A program made the translations under genes and the position numbers. The notes below the pieces were generated by a model. The model made no database searches. It had not been told where the DNA came from and saw only the letters and a program-made list of their open reading frames with translations. Positions 53,201 through 64,000 of a DNA stretch of 64,000 nt are shown here, piece by piece. Position 1 is the stretch's first letter, and the number at the start of each line of letters is the position of its first letter. Location: positions 63,284,733 through 63,348,732 of the forward strand of contig NC_134276.1 of NCBI RefSeq assembly GCF_949628215.1, written 5' to 3'. The DNA comes from Phalacrocorax aristotelis. Taxonomy: Eukaryota; Chordata; Aves; Suliformes; Phalacrocoracidae.

Positions 53201-55705
53201 GTATTCACAGGGCAGAAAAGATTTGTTCTAACTTAACAAGATGCACAGTAGTTTTAAGACTTTGAAATGAACTCAGTGGATGAGTTTTATTTCATGTAAC
53301 CAGAAGAAATCTCTCCCATGCAAACCACTGTCCTGATACTTTAGAGAAACAGGAAGCAATTTTCACAGCTCATTCACACAACCAATGAAATGTGAAATAG
53401 GTTCCATGGTTAAGTGAGAATCCTGGATGTTCCCTCTATCTCTGGGTAAGGCAATCTTATTCCCAGGGCATTATCGTAAGGAGATAAACACAGACCAAAT
53501 AGTATTTATTAAGGCCAATGTTGCTGTCTGAATAATAAAGGGAAAATGAAGGCCTACCCAATGCTCTATATTCTTCTTTACATCTAAGAAGTGTTACTGA
53601 ACATCTGTATTGCTTAACAGAAAAAAAGAATTGGTTTGTTTCATCCAGACTCCGAACAAGCAGTCTGATGTAAAACCAGTGGACGTGGATATAGCACGAC
53701 AGATCATAACAGCCATCACAGGAGAGGCTGCCAGAGGACCATAAATCTTCATGCAAAAGCAAAGATTGTTTTTAGTGCTACTACAATACATAAACAAGCT
53801 GCTAAGGTGGAAAAATACATTTCCCCTCCTCATCAGAATTTCATTGACTTAAATGAGGCAATCTGAACCATGCAAATGCATAGAACGATCACAGGATGAA
53901 AGCTAATTAAATTTTTAAAACAGCTCCCCCCCCCGCCCTTATAGTCAATTTGATTGACACTTAATAGTTAAGCCAGTCCATTTGTTTCTTAAGAGTGAAG
54001 TTCCCACAGCAAAAAAAATACAACACAATAGTCTGTGCTGCAGTCTTGTGGGCAAGTGCAGTGAGCATGGAGAAGCTCTGATGAGTCTATTGAAAAAGCA
54101 GCTGTTTCTGCCTTCACTTCTGACCTGGTAGTGCACTCCGGTATAGCTGTGTTCAAAACCCTTTCACTCTTTACTCAGTGCTGCTTGCCATTCTGTGGGA
54201 CAGAAGCAAGATCTTTACATTGGTTTTAAACTACTTCAAGAAGCAGATGCAGCAATTACCTTTAAAAGCAATAGCTAGATGGACCCTGAATGGTGGCCTG
54301 TTTTTATTATTGCTGTCTGTCCAGGGAGCGCTTTTATTGCTAGCAATCAGTGTTAGATCTTCAATAGCAGTTGATCATTTTTGCTTCAGGCTTTTGTGTG
54401 TCCATATGGCCATGCGTGGGGAATGGAAAGAAGAACAAATTTTACTACTGGATTATCAGTTCTTGTCTTGCCTTTTAATTTTACATTATGGTCCATTGTG
54501 TGCATACAGCAAAACGAGGAAGCAATGTGATTAAACCATAAATGACAGCCAAACTGAAGGAATGCCTCAATCAAATGCTACATCTCTGGACTTGAAATTA
54601 TTAACGTGGTAATTATAGAAGGTCTATAGAATTGCTGACACAGATGGCTTGGGAAATAATGTACACTTACCAATGTATAAAATGTTCCCAAAGAGTTACA
54701 CTAAGGGTGGTGCAGATTTCTTCAGTTGTTAAATTTGTAATATACAATTGGTAGAGCTCAAAATGATAGGGTTAGAAAAGTAGGACAGGTATTAATAAGT
54801 GTACAACCTCTTTCCTTTAGCAATATAACTATTACAGGCTTTTGGGTTGTCAAGTATTTGCTGAAGATAAAGCACACTGATCTTAAGCGATGATTTCTTT
54901 CCAAAGACTTCATGGATAAAAAATTACAATTCTCATGACCCACAGCCTCTTGGATTCAAACATTTTGACTGTTTCTTAGTTTTGTGAGTGGCAGTGAGCA
55001 ACTAAGGACTCAAAGGTTCAGGACTATTGATATTAAATACAGAATAAATTCTGTGGTAATTGAGATCCATGTAATTTCATTAATTTAGGAGAGATTTCTC
55101 AGATATACCAAGGCTGATGTGCTGTACTATAATTAGTTCTGTCAATACTTATTGATAAGAAGTATATCTTTTTTACTTTAATAGAAAAGTTTAGAAGGGC
55201 TTTCTAGAATTTTTATGTAAAAGGCAGTTGCTTTGTCTTGGAGTATTATGAAAGGTTTGTCTGCTGAAATAGTTTGAGTGGTGTATTTTTAACCAAAGCT
55301 CAGACCTCTTTTTTATTCCTCTGAAATTCCAGAAATAGAATTTTTAAAAAACCCCCAAACTGAATGGTAACTGACTTCTATTTTGTGACTGATCTCAGAA
55401 ACCGTGACTCATAAAATACCTACTCAAAAGAACTGAACGTCATCCCAATTTTATTGCTTTCCTTATTTATTCTCAGCTGCAATCTAAAAAAAAAGTGGCG
55501 TACACTGTAGCGGTGATGAGTTAACAGCAACTGGATTTTAATAATGTCCTGTTTATCAATGTTGAAACAATAAAGAGAAATGGTTATCGTGGAAACACAT
55601 CACATTGCAGAAGTTCAAACTGACCATAGGCCTATCATTATCTTGAGTTACCTGTGACTGTGGAATAGGTCTATCTATAAACAGAAAAACATCTTTTGTT
55701 TTCAG
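50213..55705. other. non-coding region
   Basis: No supported gene. A T8-A10 palindromic low-complexity tract lies at 53114-53131, a C-rich tract at about 52136-52160, and a C9-type run near 53928. The 118-codon plus-strand frame at 54178-54534 is leucine-rich but has no splice signals or recognisable domain. Confidence 0.6.
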
Positions 55706-56032
55706 GAAATAGCGGTTTTGGAAATGAACCGTTCAGAGAATAATTTACTGAGGAACAAATGGGATCACCAAGTTATATACCACAGCTTTATATATGCTAC
55801 CCAAATTGCAGGTAATTTTATTTCCTCAGAAGTGCTACACCTTGAACTGAAATCTTCAGATCACCCCAGTCTGGTGAAAAAGGAGTGTAAGAAGCTACTG
55901 GGAGCAAGCTATGAAGATTCAGAGGTTGCAAAGCTGTTGGAGGAAAAGAAACTTGTGGGTTATACTTCTCAATATAGAGGTGTAACATGCATTTGGGGCA
56001 ACCAATGGTTTCCAGGTGATAAAATACAGTAG
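55706..56032 (+). CDS. weak candidate exon or decayed coding segment
   Basis: An acceptor-like CATCTTTTGTTTTCAG ends at 55705, and the frame is open from the next base to a TAG at 56030. Two readings are possible. The first is a 106-bp exon, 55706-55811, ending at the good donor GCAG|GTAATT. The second is a longer terminal reading through to the stop. The longer translation has a lysine- and glutamate-rich stretch, SLVKKECKKLLGASYEDS then EVAKLLEEKKL, whose codon choice looks coding-like, followed by an aromatic patch, CIWGNQWF. I do not recognise the protein. The reading phase at the acceptor is 0, which does not fit the phase-2 end of the signal exon at 15.6 kb, so they cannot be directly joined. 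A chance open frame is quite possible. Confidence 0.25.
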   Translation, partial: EIAVLEMNRSENNLLRNKWDHQVIYHSFIYATQIAGNFISSEVLHLELKSSDHPSLVKKECKKLLGASYEDSEVAKLLEEKKLVGYTSQYRGVTCIWGNQWFPGDKIQ

Positions 56033-58072
56033 TTGATTTTGCAGTGTTGGAAAAGACAAATAATTTGTTCATGGTCCGCGTATTGCATGTATTTAAAAAA
56101 ACGGAACCAGAAACACCTGTCTGTGCTCTTCCCCAGTGTTGTCCAGATCCCAAATAGACCATAAGACCAATGACTGCTTTTTTGGGTGTCTTTATATTAT
56201 ATATGTCAAAGGGATATTGAGTCCAGGGGACAGGCTAATCTGAAATAAAGCCCTTGAGTAGTTGGAAAGGCCACAGCAACAACGGGTTCGATCTACTGAT
56301 CTGTTTTTATTGCACCAAATTGCTTACTAAGAGACATAACTTTAACCAGCATTAAATCGACATTAAATTTGCAGCACTAGTATTTGATGTAGTAGAGTCA
56401 CTGAAACAACATGTGAAGAATGCAGGAACATTATCTGGGGTTTTAACAGCTTGTTGCTAAAGTATTGTCTTTGAGTTTCTGGGAGTTAGATTTCCAAATA
56501 TTTTTCAACTGTAAGTTATGGCCAGTTTCTGAGATTTTTCATTTTTCAGGAGCCGATGCCAAGCAGTAAGCTTTTCCCAGTTTATTTGGTGTGGTGTGAA
56601 GATTACTCTGTTTTGTACTGGAAGACTGGAGTTGGGCTCTCAGTCTAAATAACCGCTTGTGAAGGAGAGGAGGCTGGAAGTAGCTACAAACTTGTATTGT
56701 AATTTCTCTATAATAAAATAAAGAAGAAGAAATTCTTGATGAAACCATAAGTTTTAGTGTTTTGAAAATCAGGGTCCTGTGATTTAGCTGGTAGATACAG
56801 ATGAAGACCCATTGTTTTTAGTGAAGCTGTGTTTGTCTAACCAGCTAGAGGTCTGGTCTGTGTTATTTTGTATTGCGATAATGTCTGTCGGCTCAAGCGA
56901 GTGCCAGTTGTGTGAGAACAGCTCAAAACAATTGGTTATATAATGTCCCTGCCTCAGAAAGCTGTACATCTAGATAAGCAAGAAAGATTTAAAAAAATAC
57001 AAACACCAAGCATCTGGATTTTACACCCACTAAAGTACAGGCCGTGGCTTTGCTAAGAAAATGAAATTCCCATCATAAAAAGGTAATTTCAGAAACTAAT
57101 AAATCAGATTATTTTCTTTTCTTGGAGGTTGATCTCAATGGCATATTAATTTCTCTCTAACATGCAGCTCCACTTCTTTCCTCTCAGAAAATGCATTGGC
57201 AAGACGACCCTTTCCTCTCCTGTGGAGTTTGACTGACAGGGCGCTGCCAAGTAGGGAAAATGAGTTTCAAAGTCTGACCTAAGAAAAACCATTTCTTGTG
57301 CTCTCGCTGGACTTTTGTTGCTTCAGGTGATACAGGAAAAACAAATCAACTCAACCACTCTGGTTCTTAATAAGAGTATTATTAAGATCCCCAAGCATAG
57401 CTGATACTGCTCTTCCAAACAGAGCAAGGAACTCCATTCATTTATTGATGCACTCTCTGTGAAGGGATTATGTTTCACTTTGTTTGAAGGACCTGAGAGC
57501 CCTTATTATTTTTGTTTGCAGAAACACTGTGGTGCACATGAAAGAGACACAGAGGAAAAAAAACCCTTTTTTTTTGGTGGGGGGAGAATGGCTGACAGTT
57601 GATTGCCTTTTTTTTTTTTTTTTCCTTTTCCATTTGAAAAAGCTTCTTGGATGATTGATTTCTGATTTAGATTTCCACATCCTCCCTGTTGTTCCCTGTT
57701 CTGTTTACTGAAATTTTCTAGCTGCCTTGTTCAGCTGACATTCAGGATATTGATAAGGTTAAAGATAATGACTGAGTTGTTTTAGCGGCCAGGTAGAACT
57801 CTGAGTCTAGCTTATTTTGATAAAGTCTTTCCTCCCTGCCATCCAGTAAGGACAAAGATTTACCTAGGATTATAAAAAAGAATAACAAACACAAAAGCAA
57901 GAAAAAGAAAGCCTCTCTCTTTTAGATTCCCCTTCGCTGTAGCTGTCATAAGTCCTTGTACAACAATACTTATCACAGAAAGCAAATGCAGCACTTGGTG
58001 GGAAGACCATGTGTTTTTATGAGGGATCCCATGCACGGGGCAGGAAGCCCACAAGCTAGCTACCATACTTGC
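56033..58072. other. non-coding region
   Basis: No supported gene. A T16 run lies at 57608-57623, with a nearby T/G-rich tract at about 57567-57585. The minus-strand frame at 57468-57680 is lysine-rich only because it translates these tracts. Confidence 0.6.
57608..57623 (+). repeat. T16 homopolymer
   Basis: Sixteen consecutive T residues are followed by CCTTTTCC. It is simple low-complexity sequence. Confidence 0.9.
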
Positions 58073-58198
58073 CTCTGCAAGCAAATATGCAGCTCCTGGG
58101 GGACAGCAAATAGGGGCAGCAGCTGCGCTCAGGCCACACGGCTTTGTGGAGGCTGCTCAGGTACACGACCTTCTTGGCATCCAAATACCATGTGAAAT
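58073..58198 (-). CDS. candidate internal exon with GC-AG donor, protein unidentified
   Basis: On the minus strand a strong acceptor, CCTTTCCTCACCCCTTCCCC then ACAG, precedes 126 bases that end at GAG|GCAAGT, the standard form of the minor GC donor class. The exon is open and symmetric (phase 1 in, phase 1 out), the arrangement common for shuffled extracellular modules. The 41 full codons read FTWYLDAKKVVYLSSLHKAV, then WPERSCCPYLLSPRSCIFAC and a final R. Four cysteines cluster in the second half. Codons are rich in third-position G and C (GCC, AAG, GTC, GTG, CTG, AGC), unlike the AT-rich flanks. I do not recognise the domain. A second acceptor-like CTGTCCCCCAG inside the segment would give a shorter exon. 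If a GC donor is not accepted, the call weakens to a GC-rich chance frame. Confidence 0.35.
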
Positions 58199-61100
58199 CT
58201 GTGGGGAAGGGGTGAGGAAAGGCCCACGTGGGGTTCATGGGATCTGAGACACCACAGTAGTTCTCCAGACTGGGCCCACTGTGCTTTCACCAAGCCTGGT
58301 TGGATTACTAAGCCTAAAAAATTGTCTTTTCCATATCTTTGTGTGCCTGTACCTCATTTTGAAAGTAACCGAGTGGAATATTTATGGCCTAATCCCTTTC
58401 TCTGCACTTAAGACTTGAAAAATTCAAATTAGGTGCTCCATTTATTTGGAATTGTCAGAAAACTATTGTAATAAAGAGAAGGTTTTTCACACTAGTACTG
58501 CTGAAGTACAGTAGTTCAACTTAGCTTTCCTATACCTAGTTTAAACTGTAATTGCTTTTGTGCTTTCACTTATCCTGCCTTCTTGCTCAGTGTGAGTCAG
58601 CCATGGACAAACAGTTAATGACGGCTGAGCAGGATTTAATGTAACTGGAGAACGGCATGTGTAGCACAAGAAATTATAACCTTTGCACTGTTCCACCTCT
58701 GCGTCTGGCATGAAGGCGTATTTACATTTTTGCTGCATGCCAGCAAAAGCTACAGGCTCCTGACAACTGGGGAAGTCCAGAATTCTCCTGCATCCTGGTC
58801 ACATGTCCCCATCAAACGCACCCACTAGCTACATCCAGCTGTGGATACCTCTGTGGATACTTCCATGCTTACTTTGTTTACGGTCTAATTTACCCCTGCA
58901 CGCAAGGCAATCCACAAGCACGTTATGGATTTGCACAGTAAAGCAGATCCTTATACTCTGATAAGGAGATATTAATCAGTTTTACTAGTTCCCCTGAATA
59001 AGTGAGAAGATGTGTAAAATTTATAGTCTCTGCTGCATACGTCTAGTGAGAAATAAAACCAGAGAGAAATAAATTTTCTTTCCCAAGGAGACTGCAATAA
59101 TTTGACACAACATCTAAGACTTCACAGAAAAATAAAAACACCTTTGTATTTTGTATATACCACTTTATTAAAAATGCAAGATGTAAGCCATTAAAATATT
59201 ACTCCGCTTACTAATACACTGGGCCTGATTTTTCATTCATTTATTTACTGTACCTTCTTACGGACATAGCTTCATAGGTTTTGATAGCTTTCTTCTGGAT
59301 TTACAGTGTGCAACACAGTATAGGGTCATGACTTTTACTGTAAGGAGTATATTTGCATTTAAAGGAAGTCTTTACAGACAGCTATTAAGCTAAAGGTTAT
59401 AGAGAAAAAAAATACAGTGACTGTTGCTTAAGCTATAATAGGACAACAGCAAAGTGGAAGAGGAAAGATATTTTTAGGCTCTGAACTGCTGGCTTTCTTC
59501 CTGTGTCATGATTCCTGCTGATCAGACCTGATGTTTTAGACTGTCTGACGAAGAGTTTTGATTTTATTTTTTTCTCCCATTTTTAAAGTTTTCTGCAAGA
59601 TAAGGTCAACTTATTCCTGCAGTTATCTATTTTGAAAGCAATGTAGAGAAAAACAGTAAGATATGGGAACATTATAACCTAGCTGAGATTTTGGAGGATT
59701 CTTATAAACATAAAAAGGGTATTTTTTTTCTGATTTGTGCTTTCTGCTTTATCCTTCGTGCAACTATAAATCCAGATGTGTGATGTGTGATGCCACCTTT
59801 GGTTTGAAAAAAGTGGAGGTAGTTTTGGCATCTCTAAAATAACAACAACAACAATAACAACAACAACAACAGAGACAAAGTTTCTGCACCTCAGTTCAGG
59901 TTCTGCAATGCTGAGTTTCCCTAGTAATACGTTGAAAGTCTCCAAGTTCTTACTGACTTCTAATGGAATTTAAGGCACTTAAGAAAGGTCTGGCCTTTAT
60001 ATCTTTAAAGATCATTGCAGAGTGATACCAATTCAGAAACACTAACATTCTGCTCCAGCTCTTTATTCTTGATAGCAGCAAAAGTGTCAGGGAGATCTGG
60101 GGAAAATTATAGAGAAAAAATAAGGTTTTAAAATAATATATGAAGTAAGGCATGTCTTTTATGTGAACATTATAATGAAAAATATCAACTTTCTCAGCTA
60201 GATGTATGGATCAATCTCCTCTTCAAAGCTGTGAAAACCATCTTAGATCCTCTTGTATCAACAGTAGGAGGCTAATATACTCCAGTTGAGAATCTCTCCT
60301 GAAATAAAAGAAAAAAACCCTCTCCAAAATTAAGTTTTCCACAAAAAATGTTTAATAGCCTATTGTTCAAAGACAAAACCCTTTGTCTGAATGATTTTCT
60401 GACTTTTGATAGATAATATGCTGTGCAAATTAACTTCCATATTGATAGGCACTTAAAAGAAGGTTCTCATTACTTGAACAAGAATTAATCCTTTTTTGAT
60501 CTCCCTCTCTCTCTCTTTTTTGAAGACCAGTTGTGTTCAGACTTTATTTTTCAGATAGAATTAATTTGATTTGGTTGGTATACCATACAGAAGAATTTCA
60601 TATAACTATAATTAAAGAAAAACAATTTAATTTTGGACTCTTCCATTATGAACATTTAGCCGTGTAAAGGTTCCAGCTGATGCAGTTATCCATGGTTTTG
60701 TGTTCACCCAGTATTGATCAATTGTTGCATTAAGCTTAACTTCCATAGATTTAGTTTAGATTTTTTTCATTAATCCTTAGCAGAAAGAAAGAATTCACTA
60801 TGACCACACAAAATGAAAAGGGGGAAATCCTATAAATTATGGCCATGTTATAATAAATATCTATATTTGCCTATTGAAAAAAGGGGCCATAATTTCTCAT
60901 ATAGTCTGAAAGGATACTTTGAATGCATAAATAGTTGATAGCTAGATTGCTGGGAGTGCTGGAGATGACACTGCAAGGAATTATTCTGCCTTAGCAACGA
61001 ATGGAGCTGGACCTTGAATGTGCTGGTGACTTCAGCTCATGAAAGGATAGATGGCACATTGCCTTCAATGGTTACAAACCACTTTCATGGTTGCCATCTA

Positions 61101-64000
61101 TTTTCTTTAGGAAGAATGTTAGACCAGTTGATTAAAGTCCTAGTGCAATCATTTCTTCATATAGAGAATCCTATTTAGTAGTAAGATGTTGCTTGATAAG
61201 CACGTGTAATCAATTTTGTGTTTCGCCTCAGATCCAGTCAAACATTTAGCTGTGTTGTGTCCACCGACTTGGAGAGTCACTGAATACCTTAAAGACCAGA
61301 ATAGTCCAATAGTAATGAAAACATTATTATCCACAAAAAAAATTCTATAACTAGAATGATTATTTGTAGCATTTTCAGTTAAAAAATCCACTCTTTTCTG
61401 TAAAAAACCTGTAATAAGGCACAATTTTAGGAAAGAATATTACTTGTCTTAGATGTGCACTGAGAATATTTGAGTCTCCTGCAGAGGGCTGGTCCTCTTG
61501 GGAAGAAAGTCTCCTAACTTTTTACACTAGGAAACACACACACTCCACCTCTCATAATTCTTGTTAAAGACTAGGCTGTATTTTAGCAGCAAAGTTGGTG
61601 CCTGGCACTGATGCAGTGGTGGAGCAGAAAGGTGGGAGCACAGAGGAGATTCCTCTCTCTAAACGTCAAAGCAGGGCTGCAAAAGGAAAACGGTCCTCTT
61701 CCTTTCATGTAACAAGCAGTTTATAAATCAGTGAAAGGGGGCTGTGGCCATTGTATTTTCACCCTCTTTGCTGCAATGCTCTTTCTTAGCTGCACTTAGG
61801 AAAACCGGTCTGTAGGCTTCCTAAATTAGATGAAAGAAGGTAGTCTGACCCTGTGCACAGAGGATGTGATAACACAGCATAAACCAACAGTCAAATAATG
61901 GATAAGACCTAGAAAAAGTCGCCTTATATTTTACATTTACAACCAGTAAAGTGCGCTGTCAGAGACAAAGATGGACCACTGGTTTGATCCAGAAACTTCC
62001 AAATAACTTGCAATGCCACTCTGACATAGTGATTTTGTAACATCTGCTCTGGTAAATTCACCTATTGATGGATGGCATAAAACCTGACTGTCCTTGCAAA
62101 TTGCTTCAATTATAAAGACTTTAAATAAAAGTTTGATAACTAGCATGAGTCATAACAAAGAAACAAACTGTGTGTCTAAAAAATATTTTCCAAATATATA
62201 TCTTATGGCAACTCTTGTACAGCTATCTGATGAGTATTTCTGTAGGCAGGAGACAGCTTGCAAGCACAGGGACAATCTAAGAGGCAGAACTTGGGAGAAT
62301 TTGGATGTCTTTGGTCAGGAACTCAGACAGAACCAGGTCATCTGGGACCTACTGCTGGGGAAATTTTACTGTTAAAAATAATTTAGAAGACTTGAACTAA
62401 AATTGTGCTTCGCAAAATAGGAAAATTCTCCAGAACTTTATAGCTCTTTACTCAGAACTTTACTGAGGAATTCCCCACAAGATTATGAAGAAAAATATTA
62501 CCTCAAAAATTTGTTCATTCCTAACCACTTTACACCTGTGCTTTTCACTCCAGCCCTTCAGAGAAGCTAGGAGGTGAAACCAGAGATGTAAAAACTACAA
62601 ACCCTACGTTTAAGGAACAAATTTTACTTACAGTGCTCATTACGATTCTACATTTCTTTGCTGGTATGTCTACCCAGAGGAGGAGCAGTAATCTGCCTGC
62701 TTTGTGACAACTGCACTCCAAACATTGCAATGGACCATTTGATTACCAATTGTGTGCTGGGGAAAAAAGTGCTCCTATGTGATGGATCTGAATGAACAGC
62801 CTACCCCTCCTCAGCTCTATCTTTGATGGGAGGTAGTAAGTGTGCAGTAGAGTGTGCCTTTGCTGGCCAACACAGGAATGAAAAACACAAGCAGCCCCTT
62901 AGCCACCCACCCAGCCAACTTAAATGTCCTCTGGCAGAAACTATATGATGAAAGAGTTTCTGTAGGAAAAAACTGTCAATAGATGAATTCGATTCCTTTT
63001 AACGGAGTATATAAAAGAAATCCACTCTTGGCCAAATGCAAGAAAAAAAATTGACTTCTCTCTTGAAGGGTTTATCTATTCATTTGATTGTCTCTTCTAA
63101 GTGAGCTGTAATTAGAGCTAGTCTTTTTCTAACCCTTGTGCTAATGAGGCTTTGCTCACTTCTATTAGTGACAGTACATTGTATTTTAATAAGGATCCCC
63201 TGGCCTGGCACGGCAGGACCTGCAGATAAGGGGAAGGAGAGCAAAAGGAAATGTAAAGAAGTGGCATCAGCAGGGGGTCCTCTTCTAGGCACTGGACTCC
63301 ACAGGAAGGCACTGGCTAACTTTGTCTTAGAACTGTCATTTGTATTAACTTCTAACCCATCACCTTCTGTGGTAGGCTAGCTTTACTCAATGAAGCGGGA
63401 TAGATCCTTGGCTTGGCCTCTCTATCCCCTATTTCAGCAAAATGAATACAACACAAAAAGTTCACAGGGGAAGCATTTGGGGAGATGGTGTTAAGGATAG
63501 GGTCAAAAAGAGCTTTTAACTCATCTTAACGTTACTGTCCTTTTCCATTTCAACTCTTATCTGCCCATCAAGGCTTTTGGTTTGCTCACTCATCCGTTGC
63601 TAAAAAACTCCACAAAACGCAAAAAGCCCTCTAAATGGAAATTATATGTGTTTTGAGATATGCAACACTTCAGTCTATACCTGCACGCTTGCTTGTGTGT
63701 TATCTCTCTCTATGTTTTTTTCCTGCTGATCGATTCCTGGTTGGATCAGAATTCTTTGGCTGGTTCCACCTTCGCATAAGCTGATGTAAATTGGGGTAAT
63801 TTCTTTGCCATTCAGTAAAGTTAGCAGGGAAAAGAGAATCAAGCCTTTTGTATCTTTTGTGTAACAGTCTTACATCTCAACCAGAAAAACGCTTACTAAC
63901 GAAGTCTTTTTAGAGATACTGGAGGCTGTTAGAATGTGACAGATAAAGAGCTCCTGTATGTCAGAAGGAAGAAAAGCATTACTCTTTTTTGTTTAGTTCC
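58199..64000. other. non-coding region
   Basis: No supported gene. An AAC microsatellite lies at 59841-59871, a short CT tract at about 60502-60519, and A/T runs elsewhere. A minus-strand frame at 58541-58738 contains several cysteines and lies on the same strand just upstream of the 58.1 kb exon candidate, but it has no good donor. The frames near 63.1-63.4 kb on both strands overlap and mirror each other. Confidence 0.6.
59841..59871 (+). repeat. (AAC)10 microsatellite, one interruption
   Basis: There are ten AAC units with the fifth changed to AAT, followed by AGAGACAAAG. It explains the polyvaline translation on the other strand. Confidence 0.95.

Noticed and set aside
54178..54534. Hydrophobic plus-strand frame resembling a membrane protein
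   Set aside because: The leucine runs reflect T-rich DNA. There is no good start context, no splice signals and no recognisable family.
58541..58738. Cysteine-containing minus-strand frame upstream of the 58.1 kb exon candidate
   Set aside because: It has several Cys residues but no acceptor or GT donor with good context at either end, so it is not called as an exon.
63080..63380. Overlapping frames on both strands at the right end
   Set aside because: Three frames over the same bases are open, none has coding-like codon usage or splice signals, and they look like mutual shadows in a GC-richer patch.
1..64000. tRNA, rRNA or small structured RNA genes
   Set aside because: No segment was seen with the A and B box pair of a tRNA, rRNA core motifs or a recognisable snRNA. 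A covariance-model scan would be needed to exclude diverged snoRNAs or microRNAs.

Overview
The window reads as AT-rich (by eye about 60% A+T), almost entirely non-coding vertebrate nuclear DNA, most probably from a bird. The best evidence is its interspersed repeats. There are two CR1 retroposon 3' ends (19.5-20.2 kb and 49.1 kb), both carrying the characteristic ATTCTGTG-type tail read on the minus strand. There are also two LTRs of the ERVL-like family that is abundant in birds such as finches: a solo LTR at 49.64-50.21 kb and a 3'-truncated inverted copy at 41.86-42.30 kb. Nothing suggests a prokaryote, plasmid, phage or organelle. Open frames are short, overlap on both strands and are not arranged in operons.

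Layout. 1-15.5 kb: intergenic or intronic sequence with simple repeats only. 15.59-15.68 kb: a candidate first coding exon (+) encoding a signal peptide, with a good initiation context and a good splice donor. 19.55-20.16 kb: CR1 (-). 21.61-21.88 kb: a candidate terminal coding exon (-) with a strong acceptor and an 87-codon frame ending in a stop. 23.4 kb: a (CA)22 microsatellite. 25.88 kb: a near-perfect 47-bp palindrome, probably a relic of an old palindromic repeat. 37.3-37.5 kb: a short CpG-dense block with several homeodomain-type TAAT cores, a candidate regulatory element. 41.9-42.3 kb and 49.1-50.2 kb: LTR and CR1 insertions. 55.7-56.0 kb: a weak candidate exon or decayed coding segment (+). 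58.07-58.20 kb: a candidate internal exon (-) with a strong acceptor and a GC-type donor. The remainder to 64 kb is unremarkable.

No complete gene can be read, and no coding piece could be matched to a named gene, so all symbols are left blank. If the exon candidates are real, the window lies inside or beside at least one multi-exon gene on each strand: the plus-strand signal exon would read rightwards across the end of a minus-strand gene. Without transcripts or alignments the exon calls rest on splice signals, frame and codon character only. I did not find an undescribed biological system. The items most worth checking are the three splice-bounded exons, the CpG-dense element and the 47-bp palindrome.
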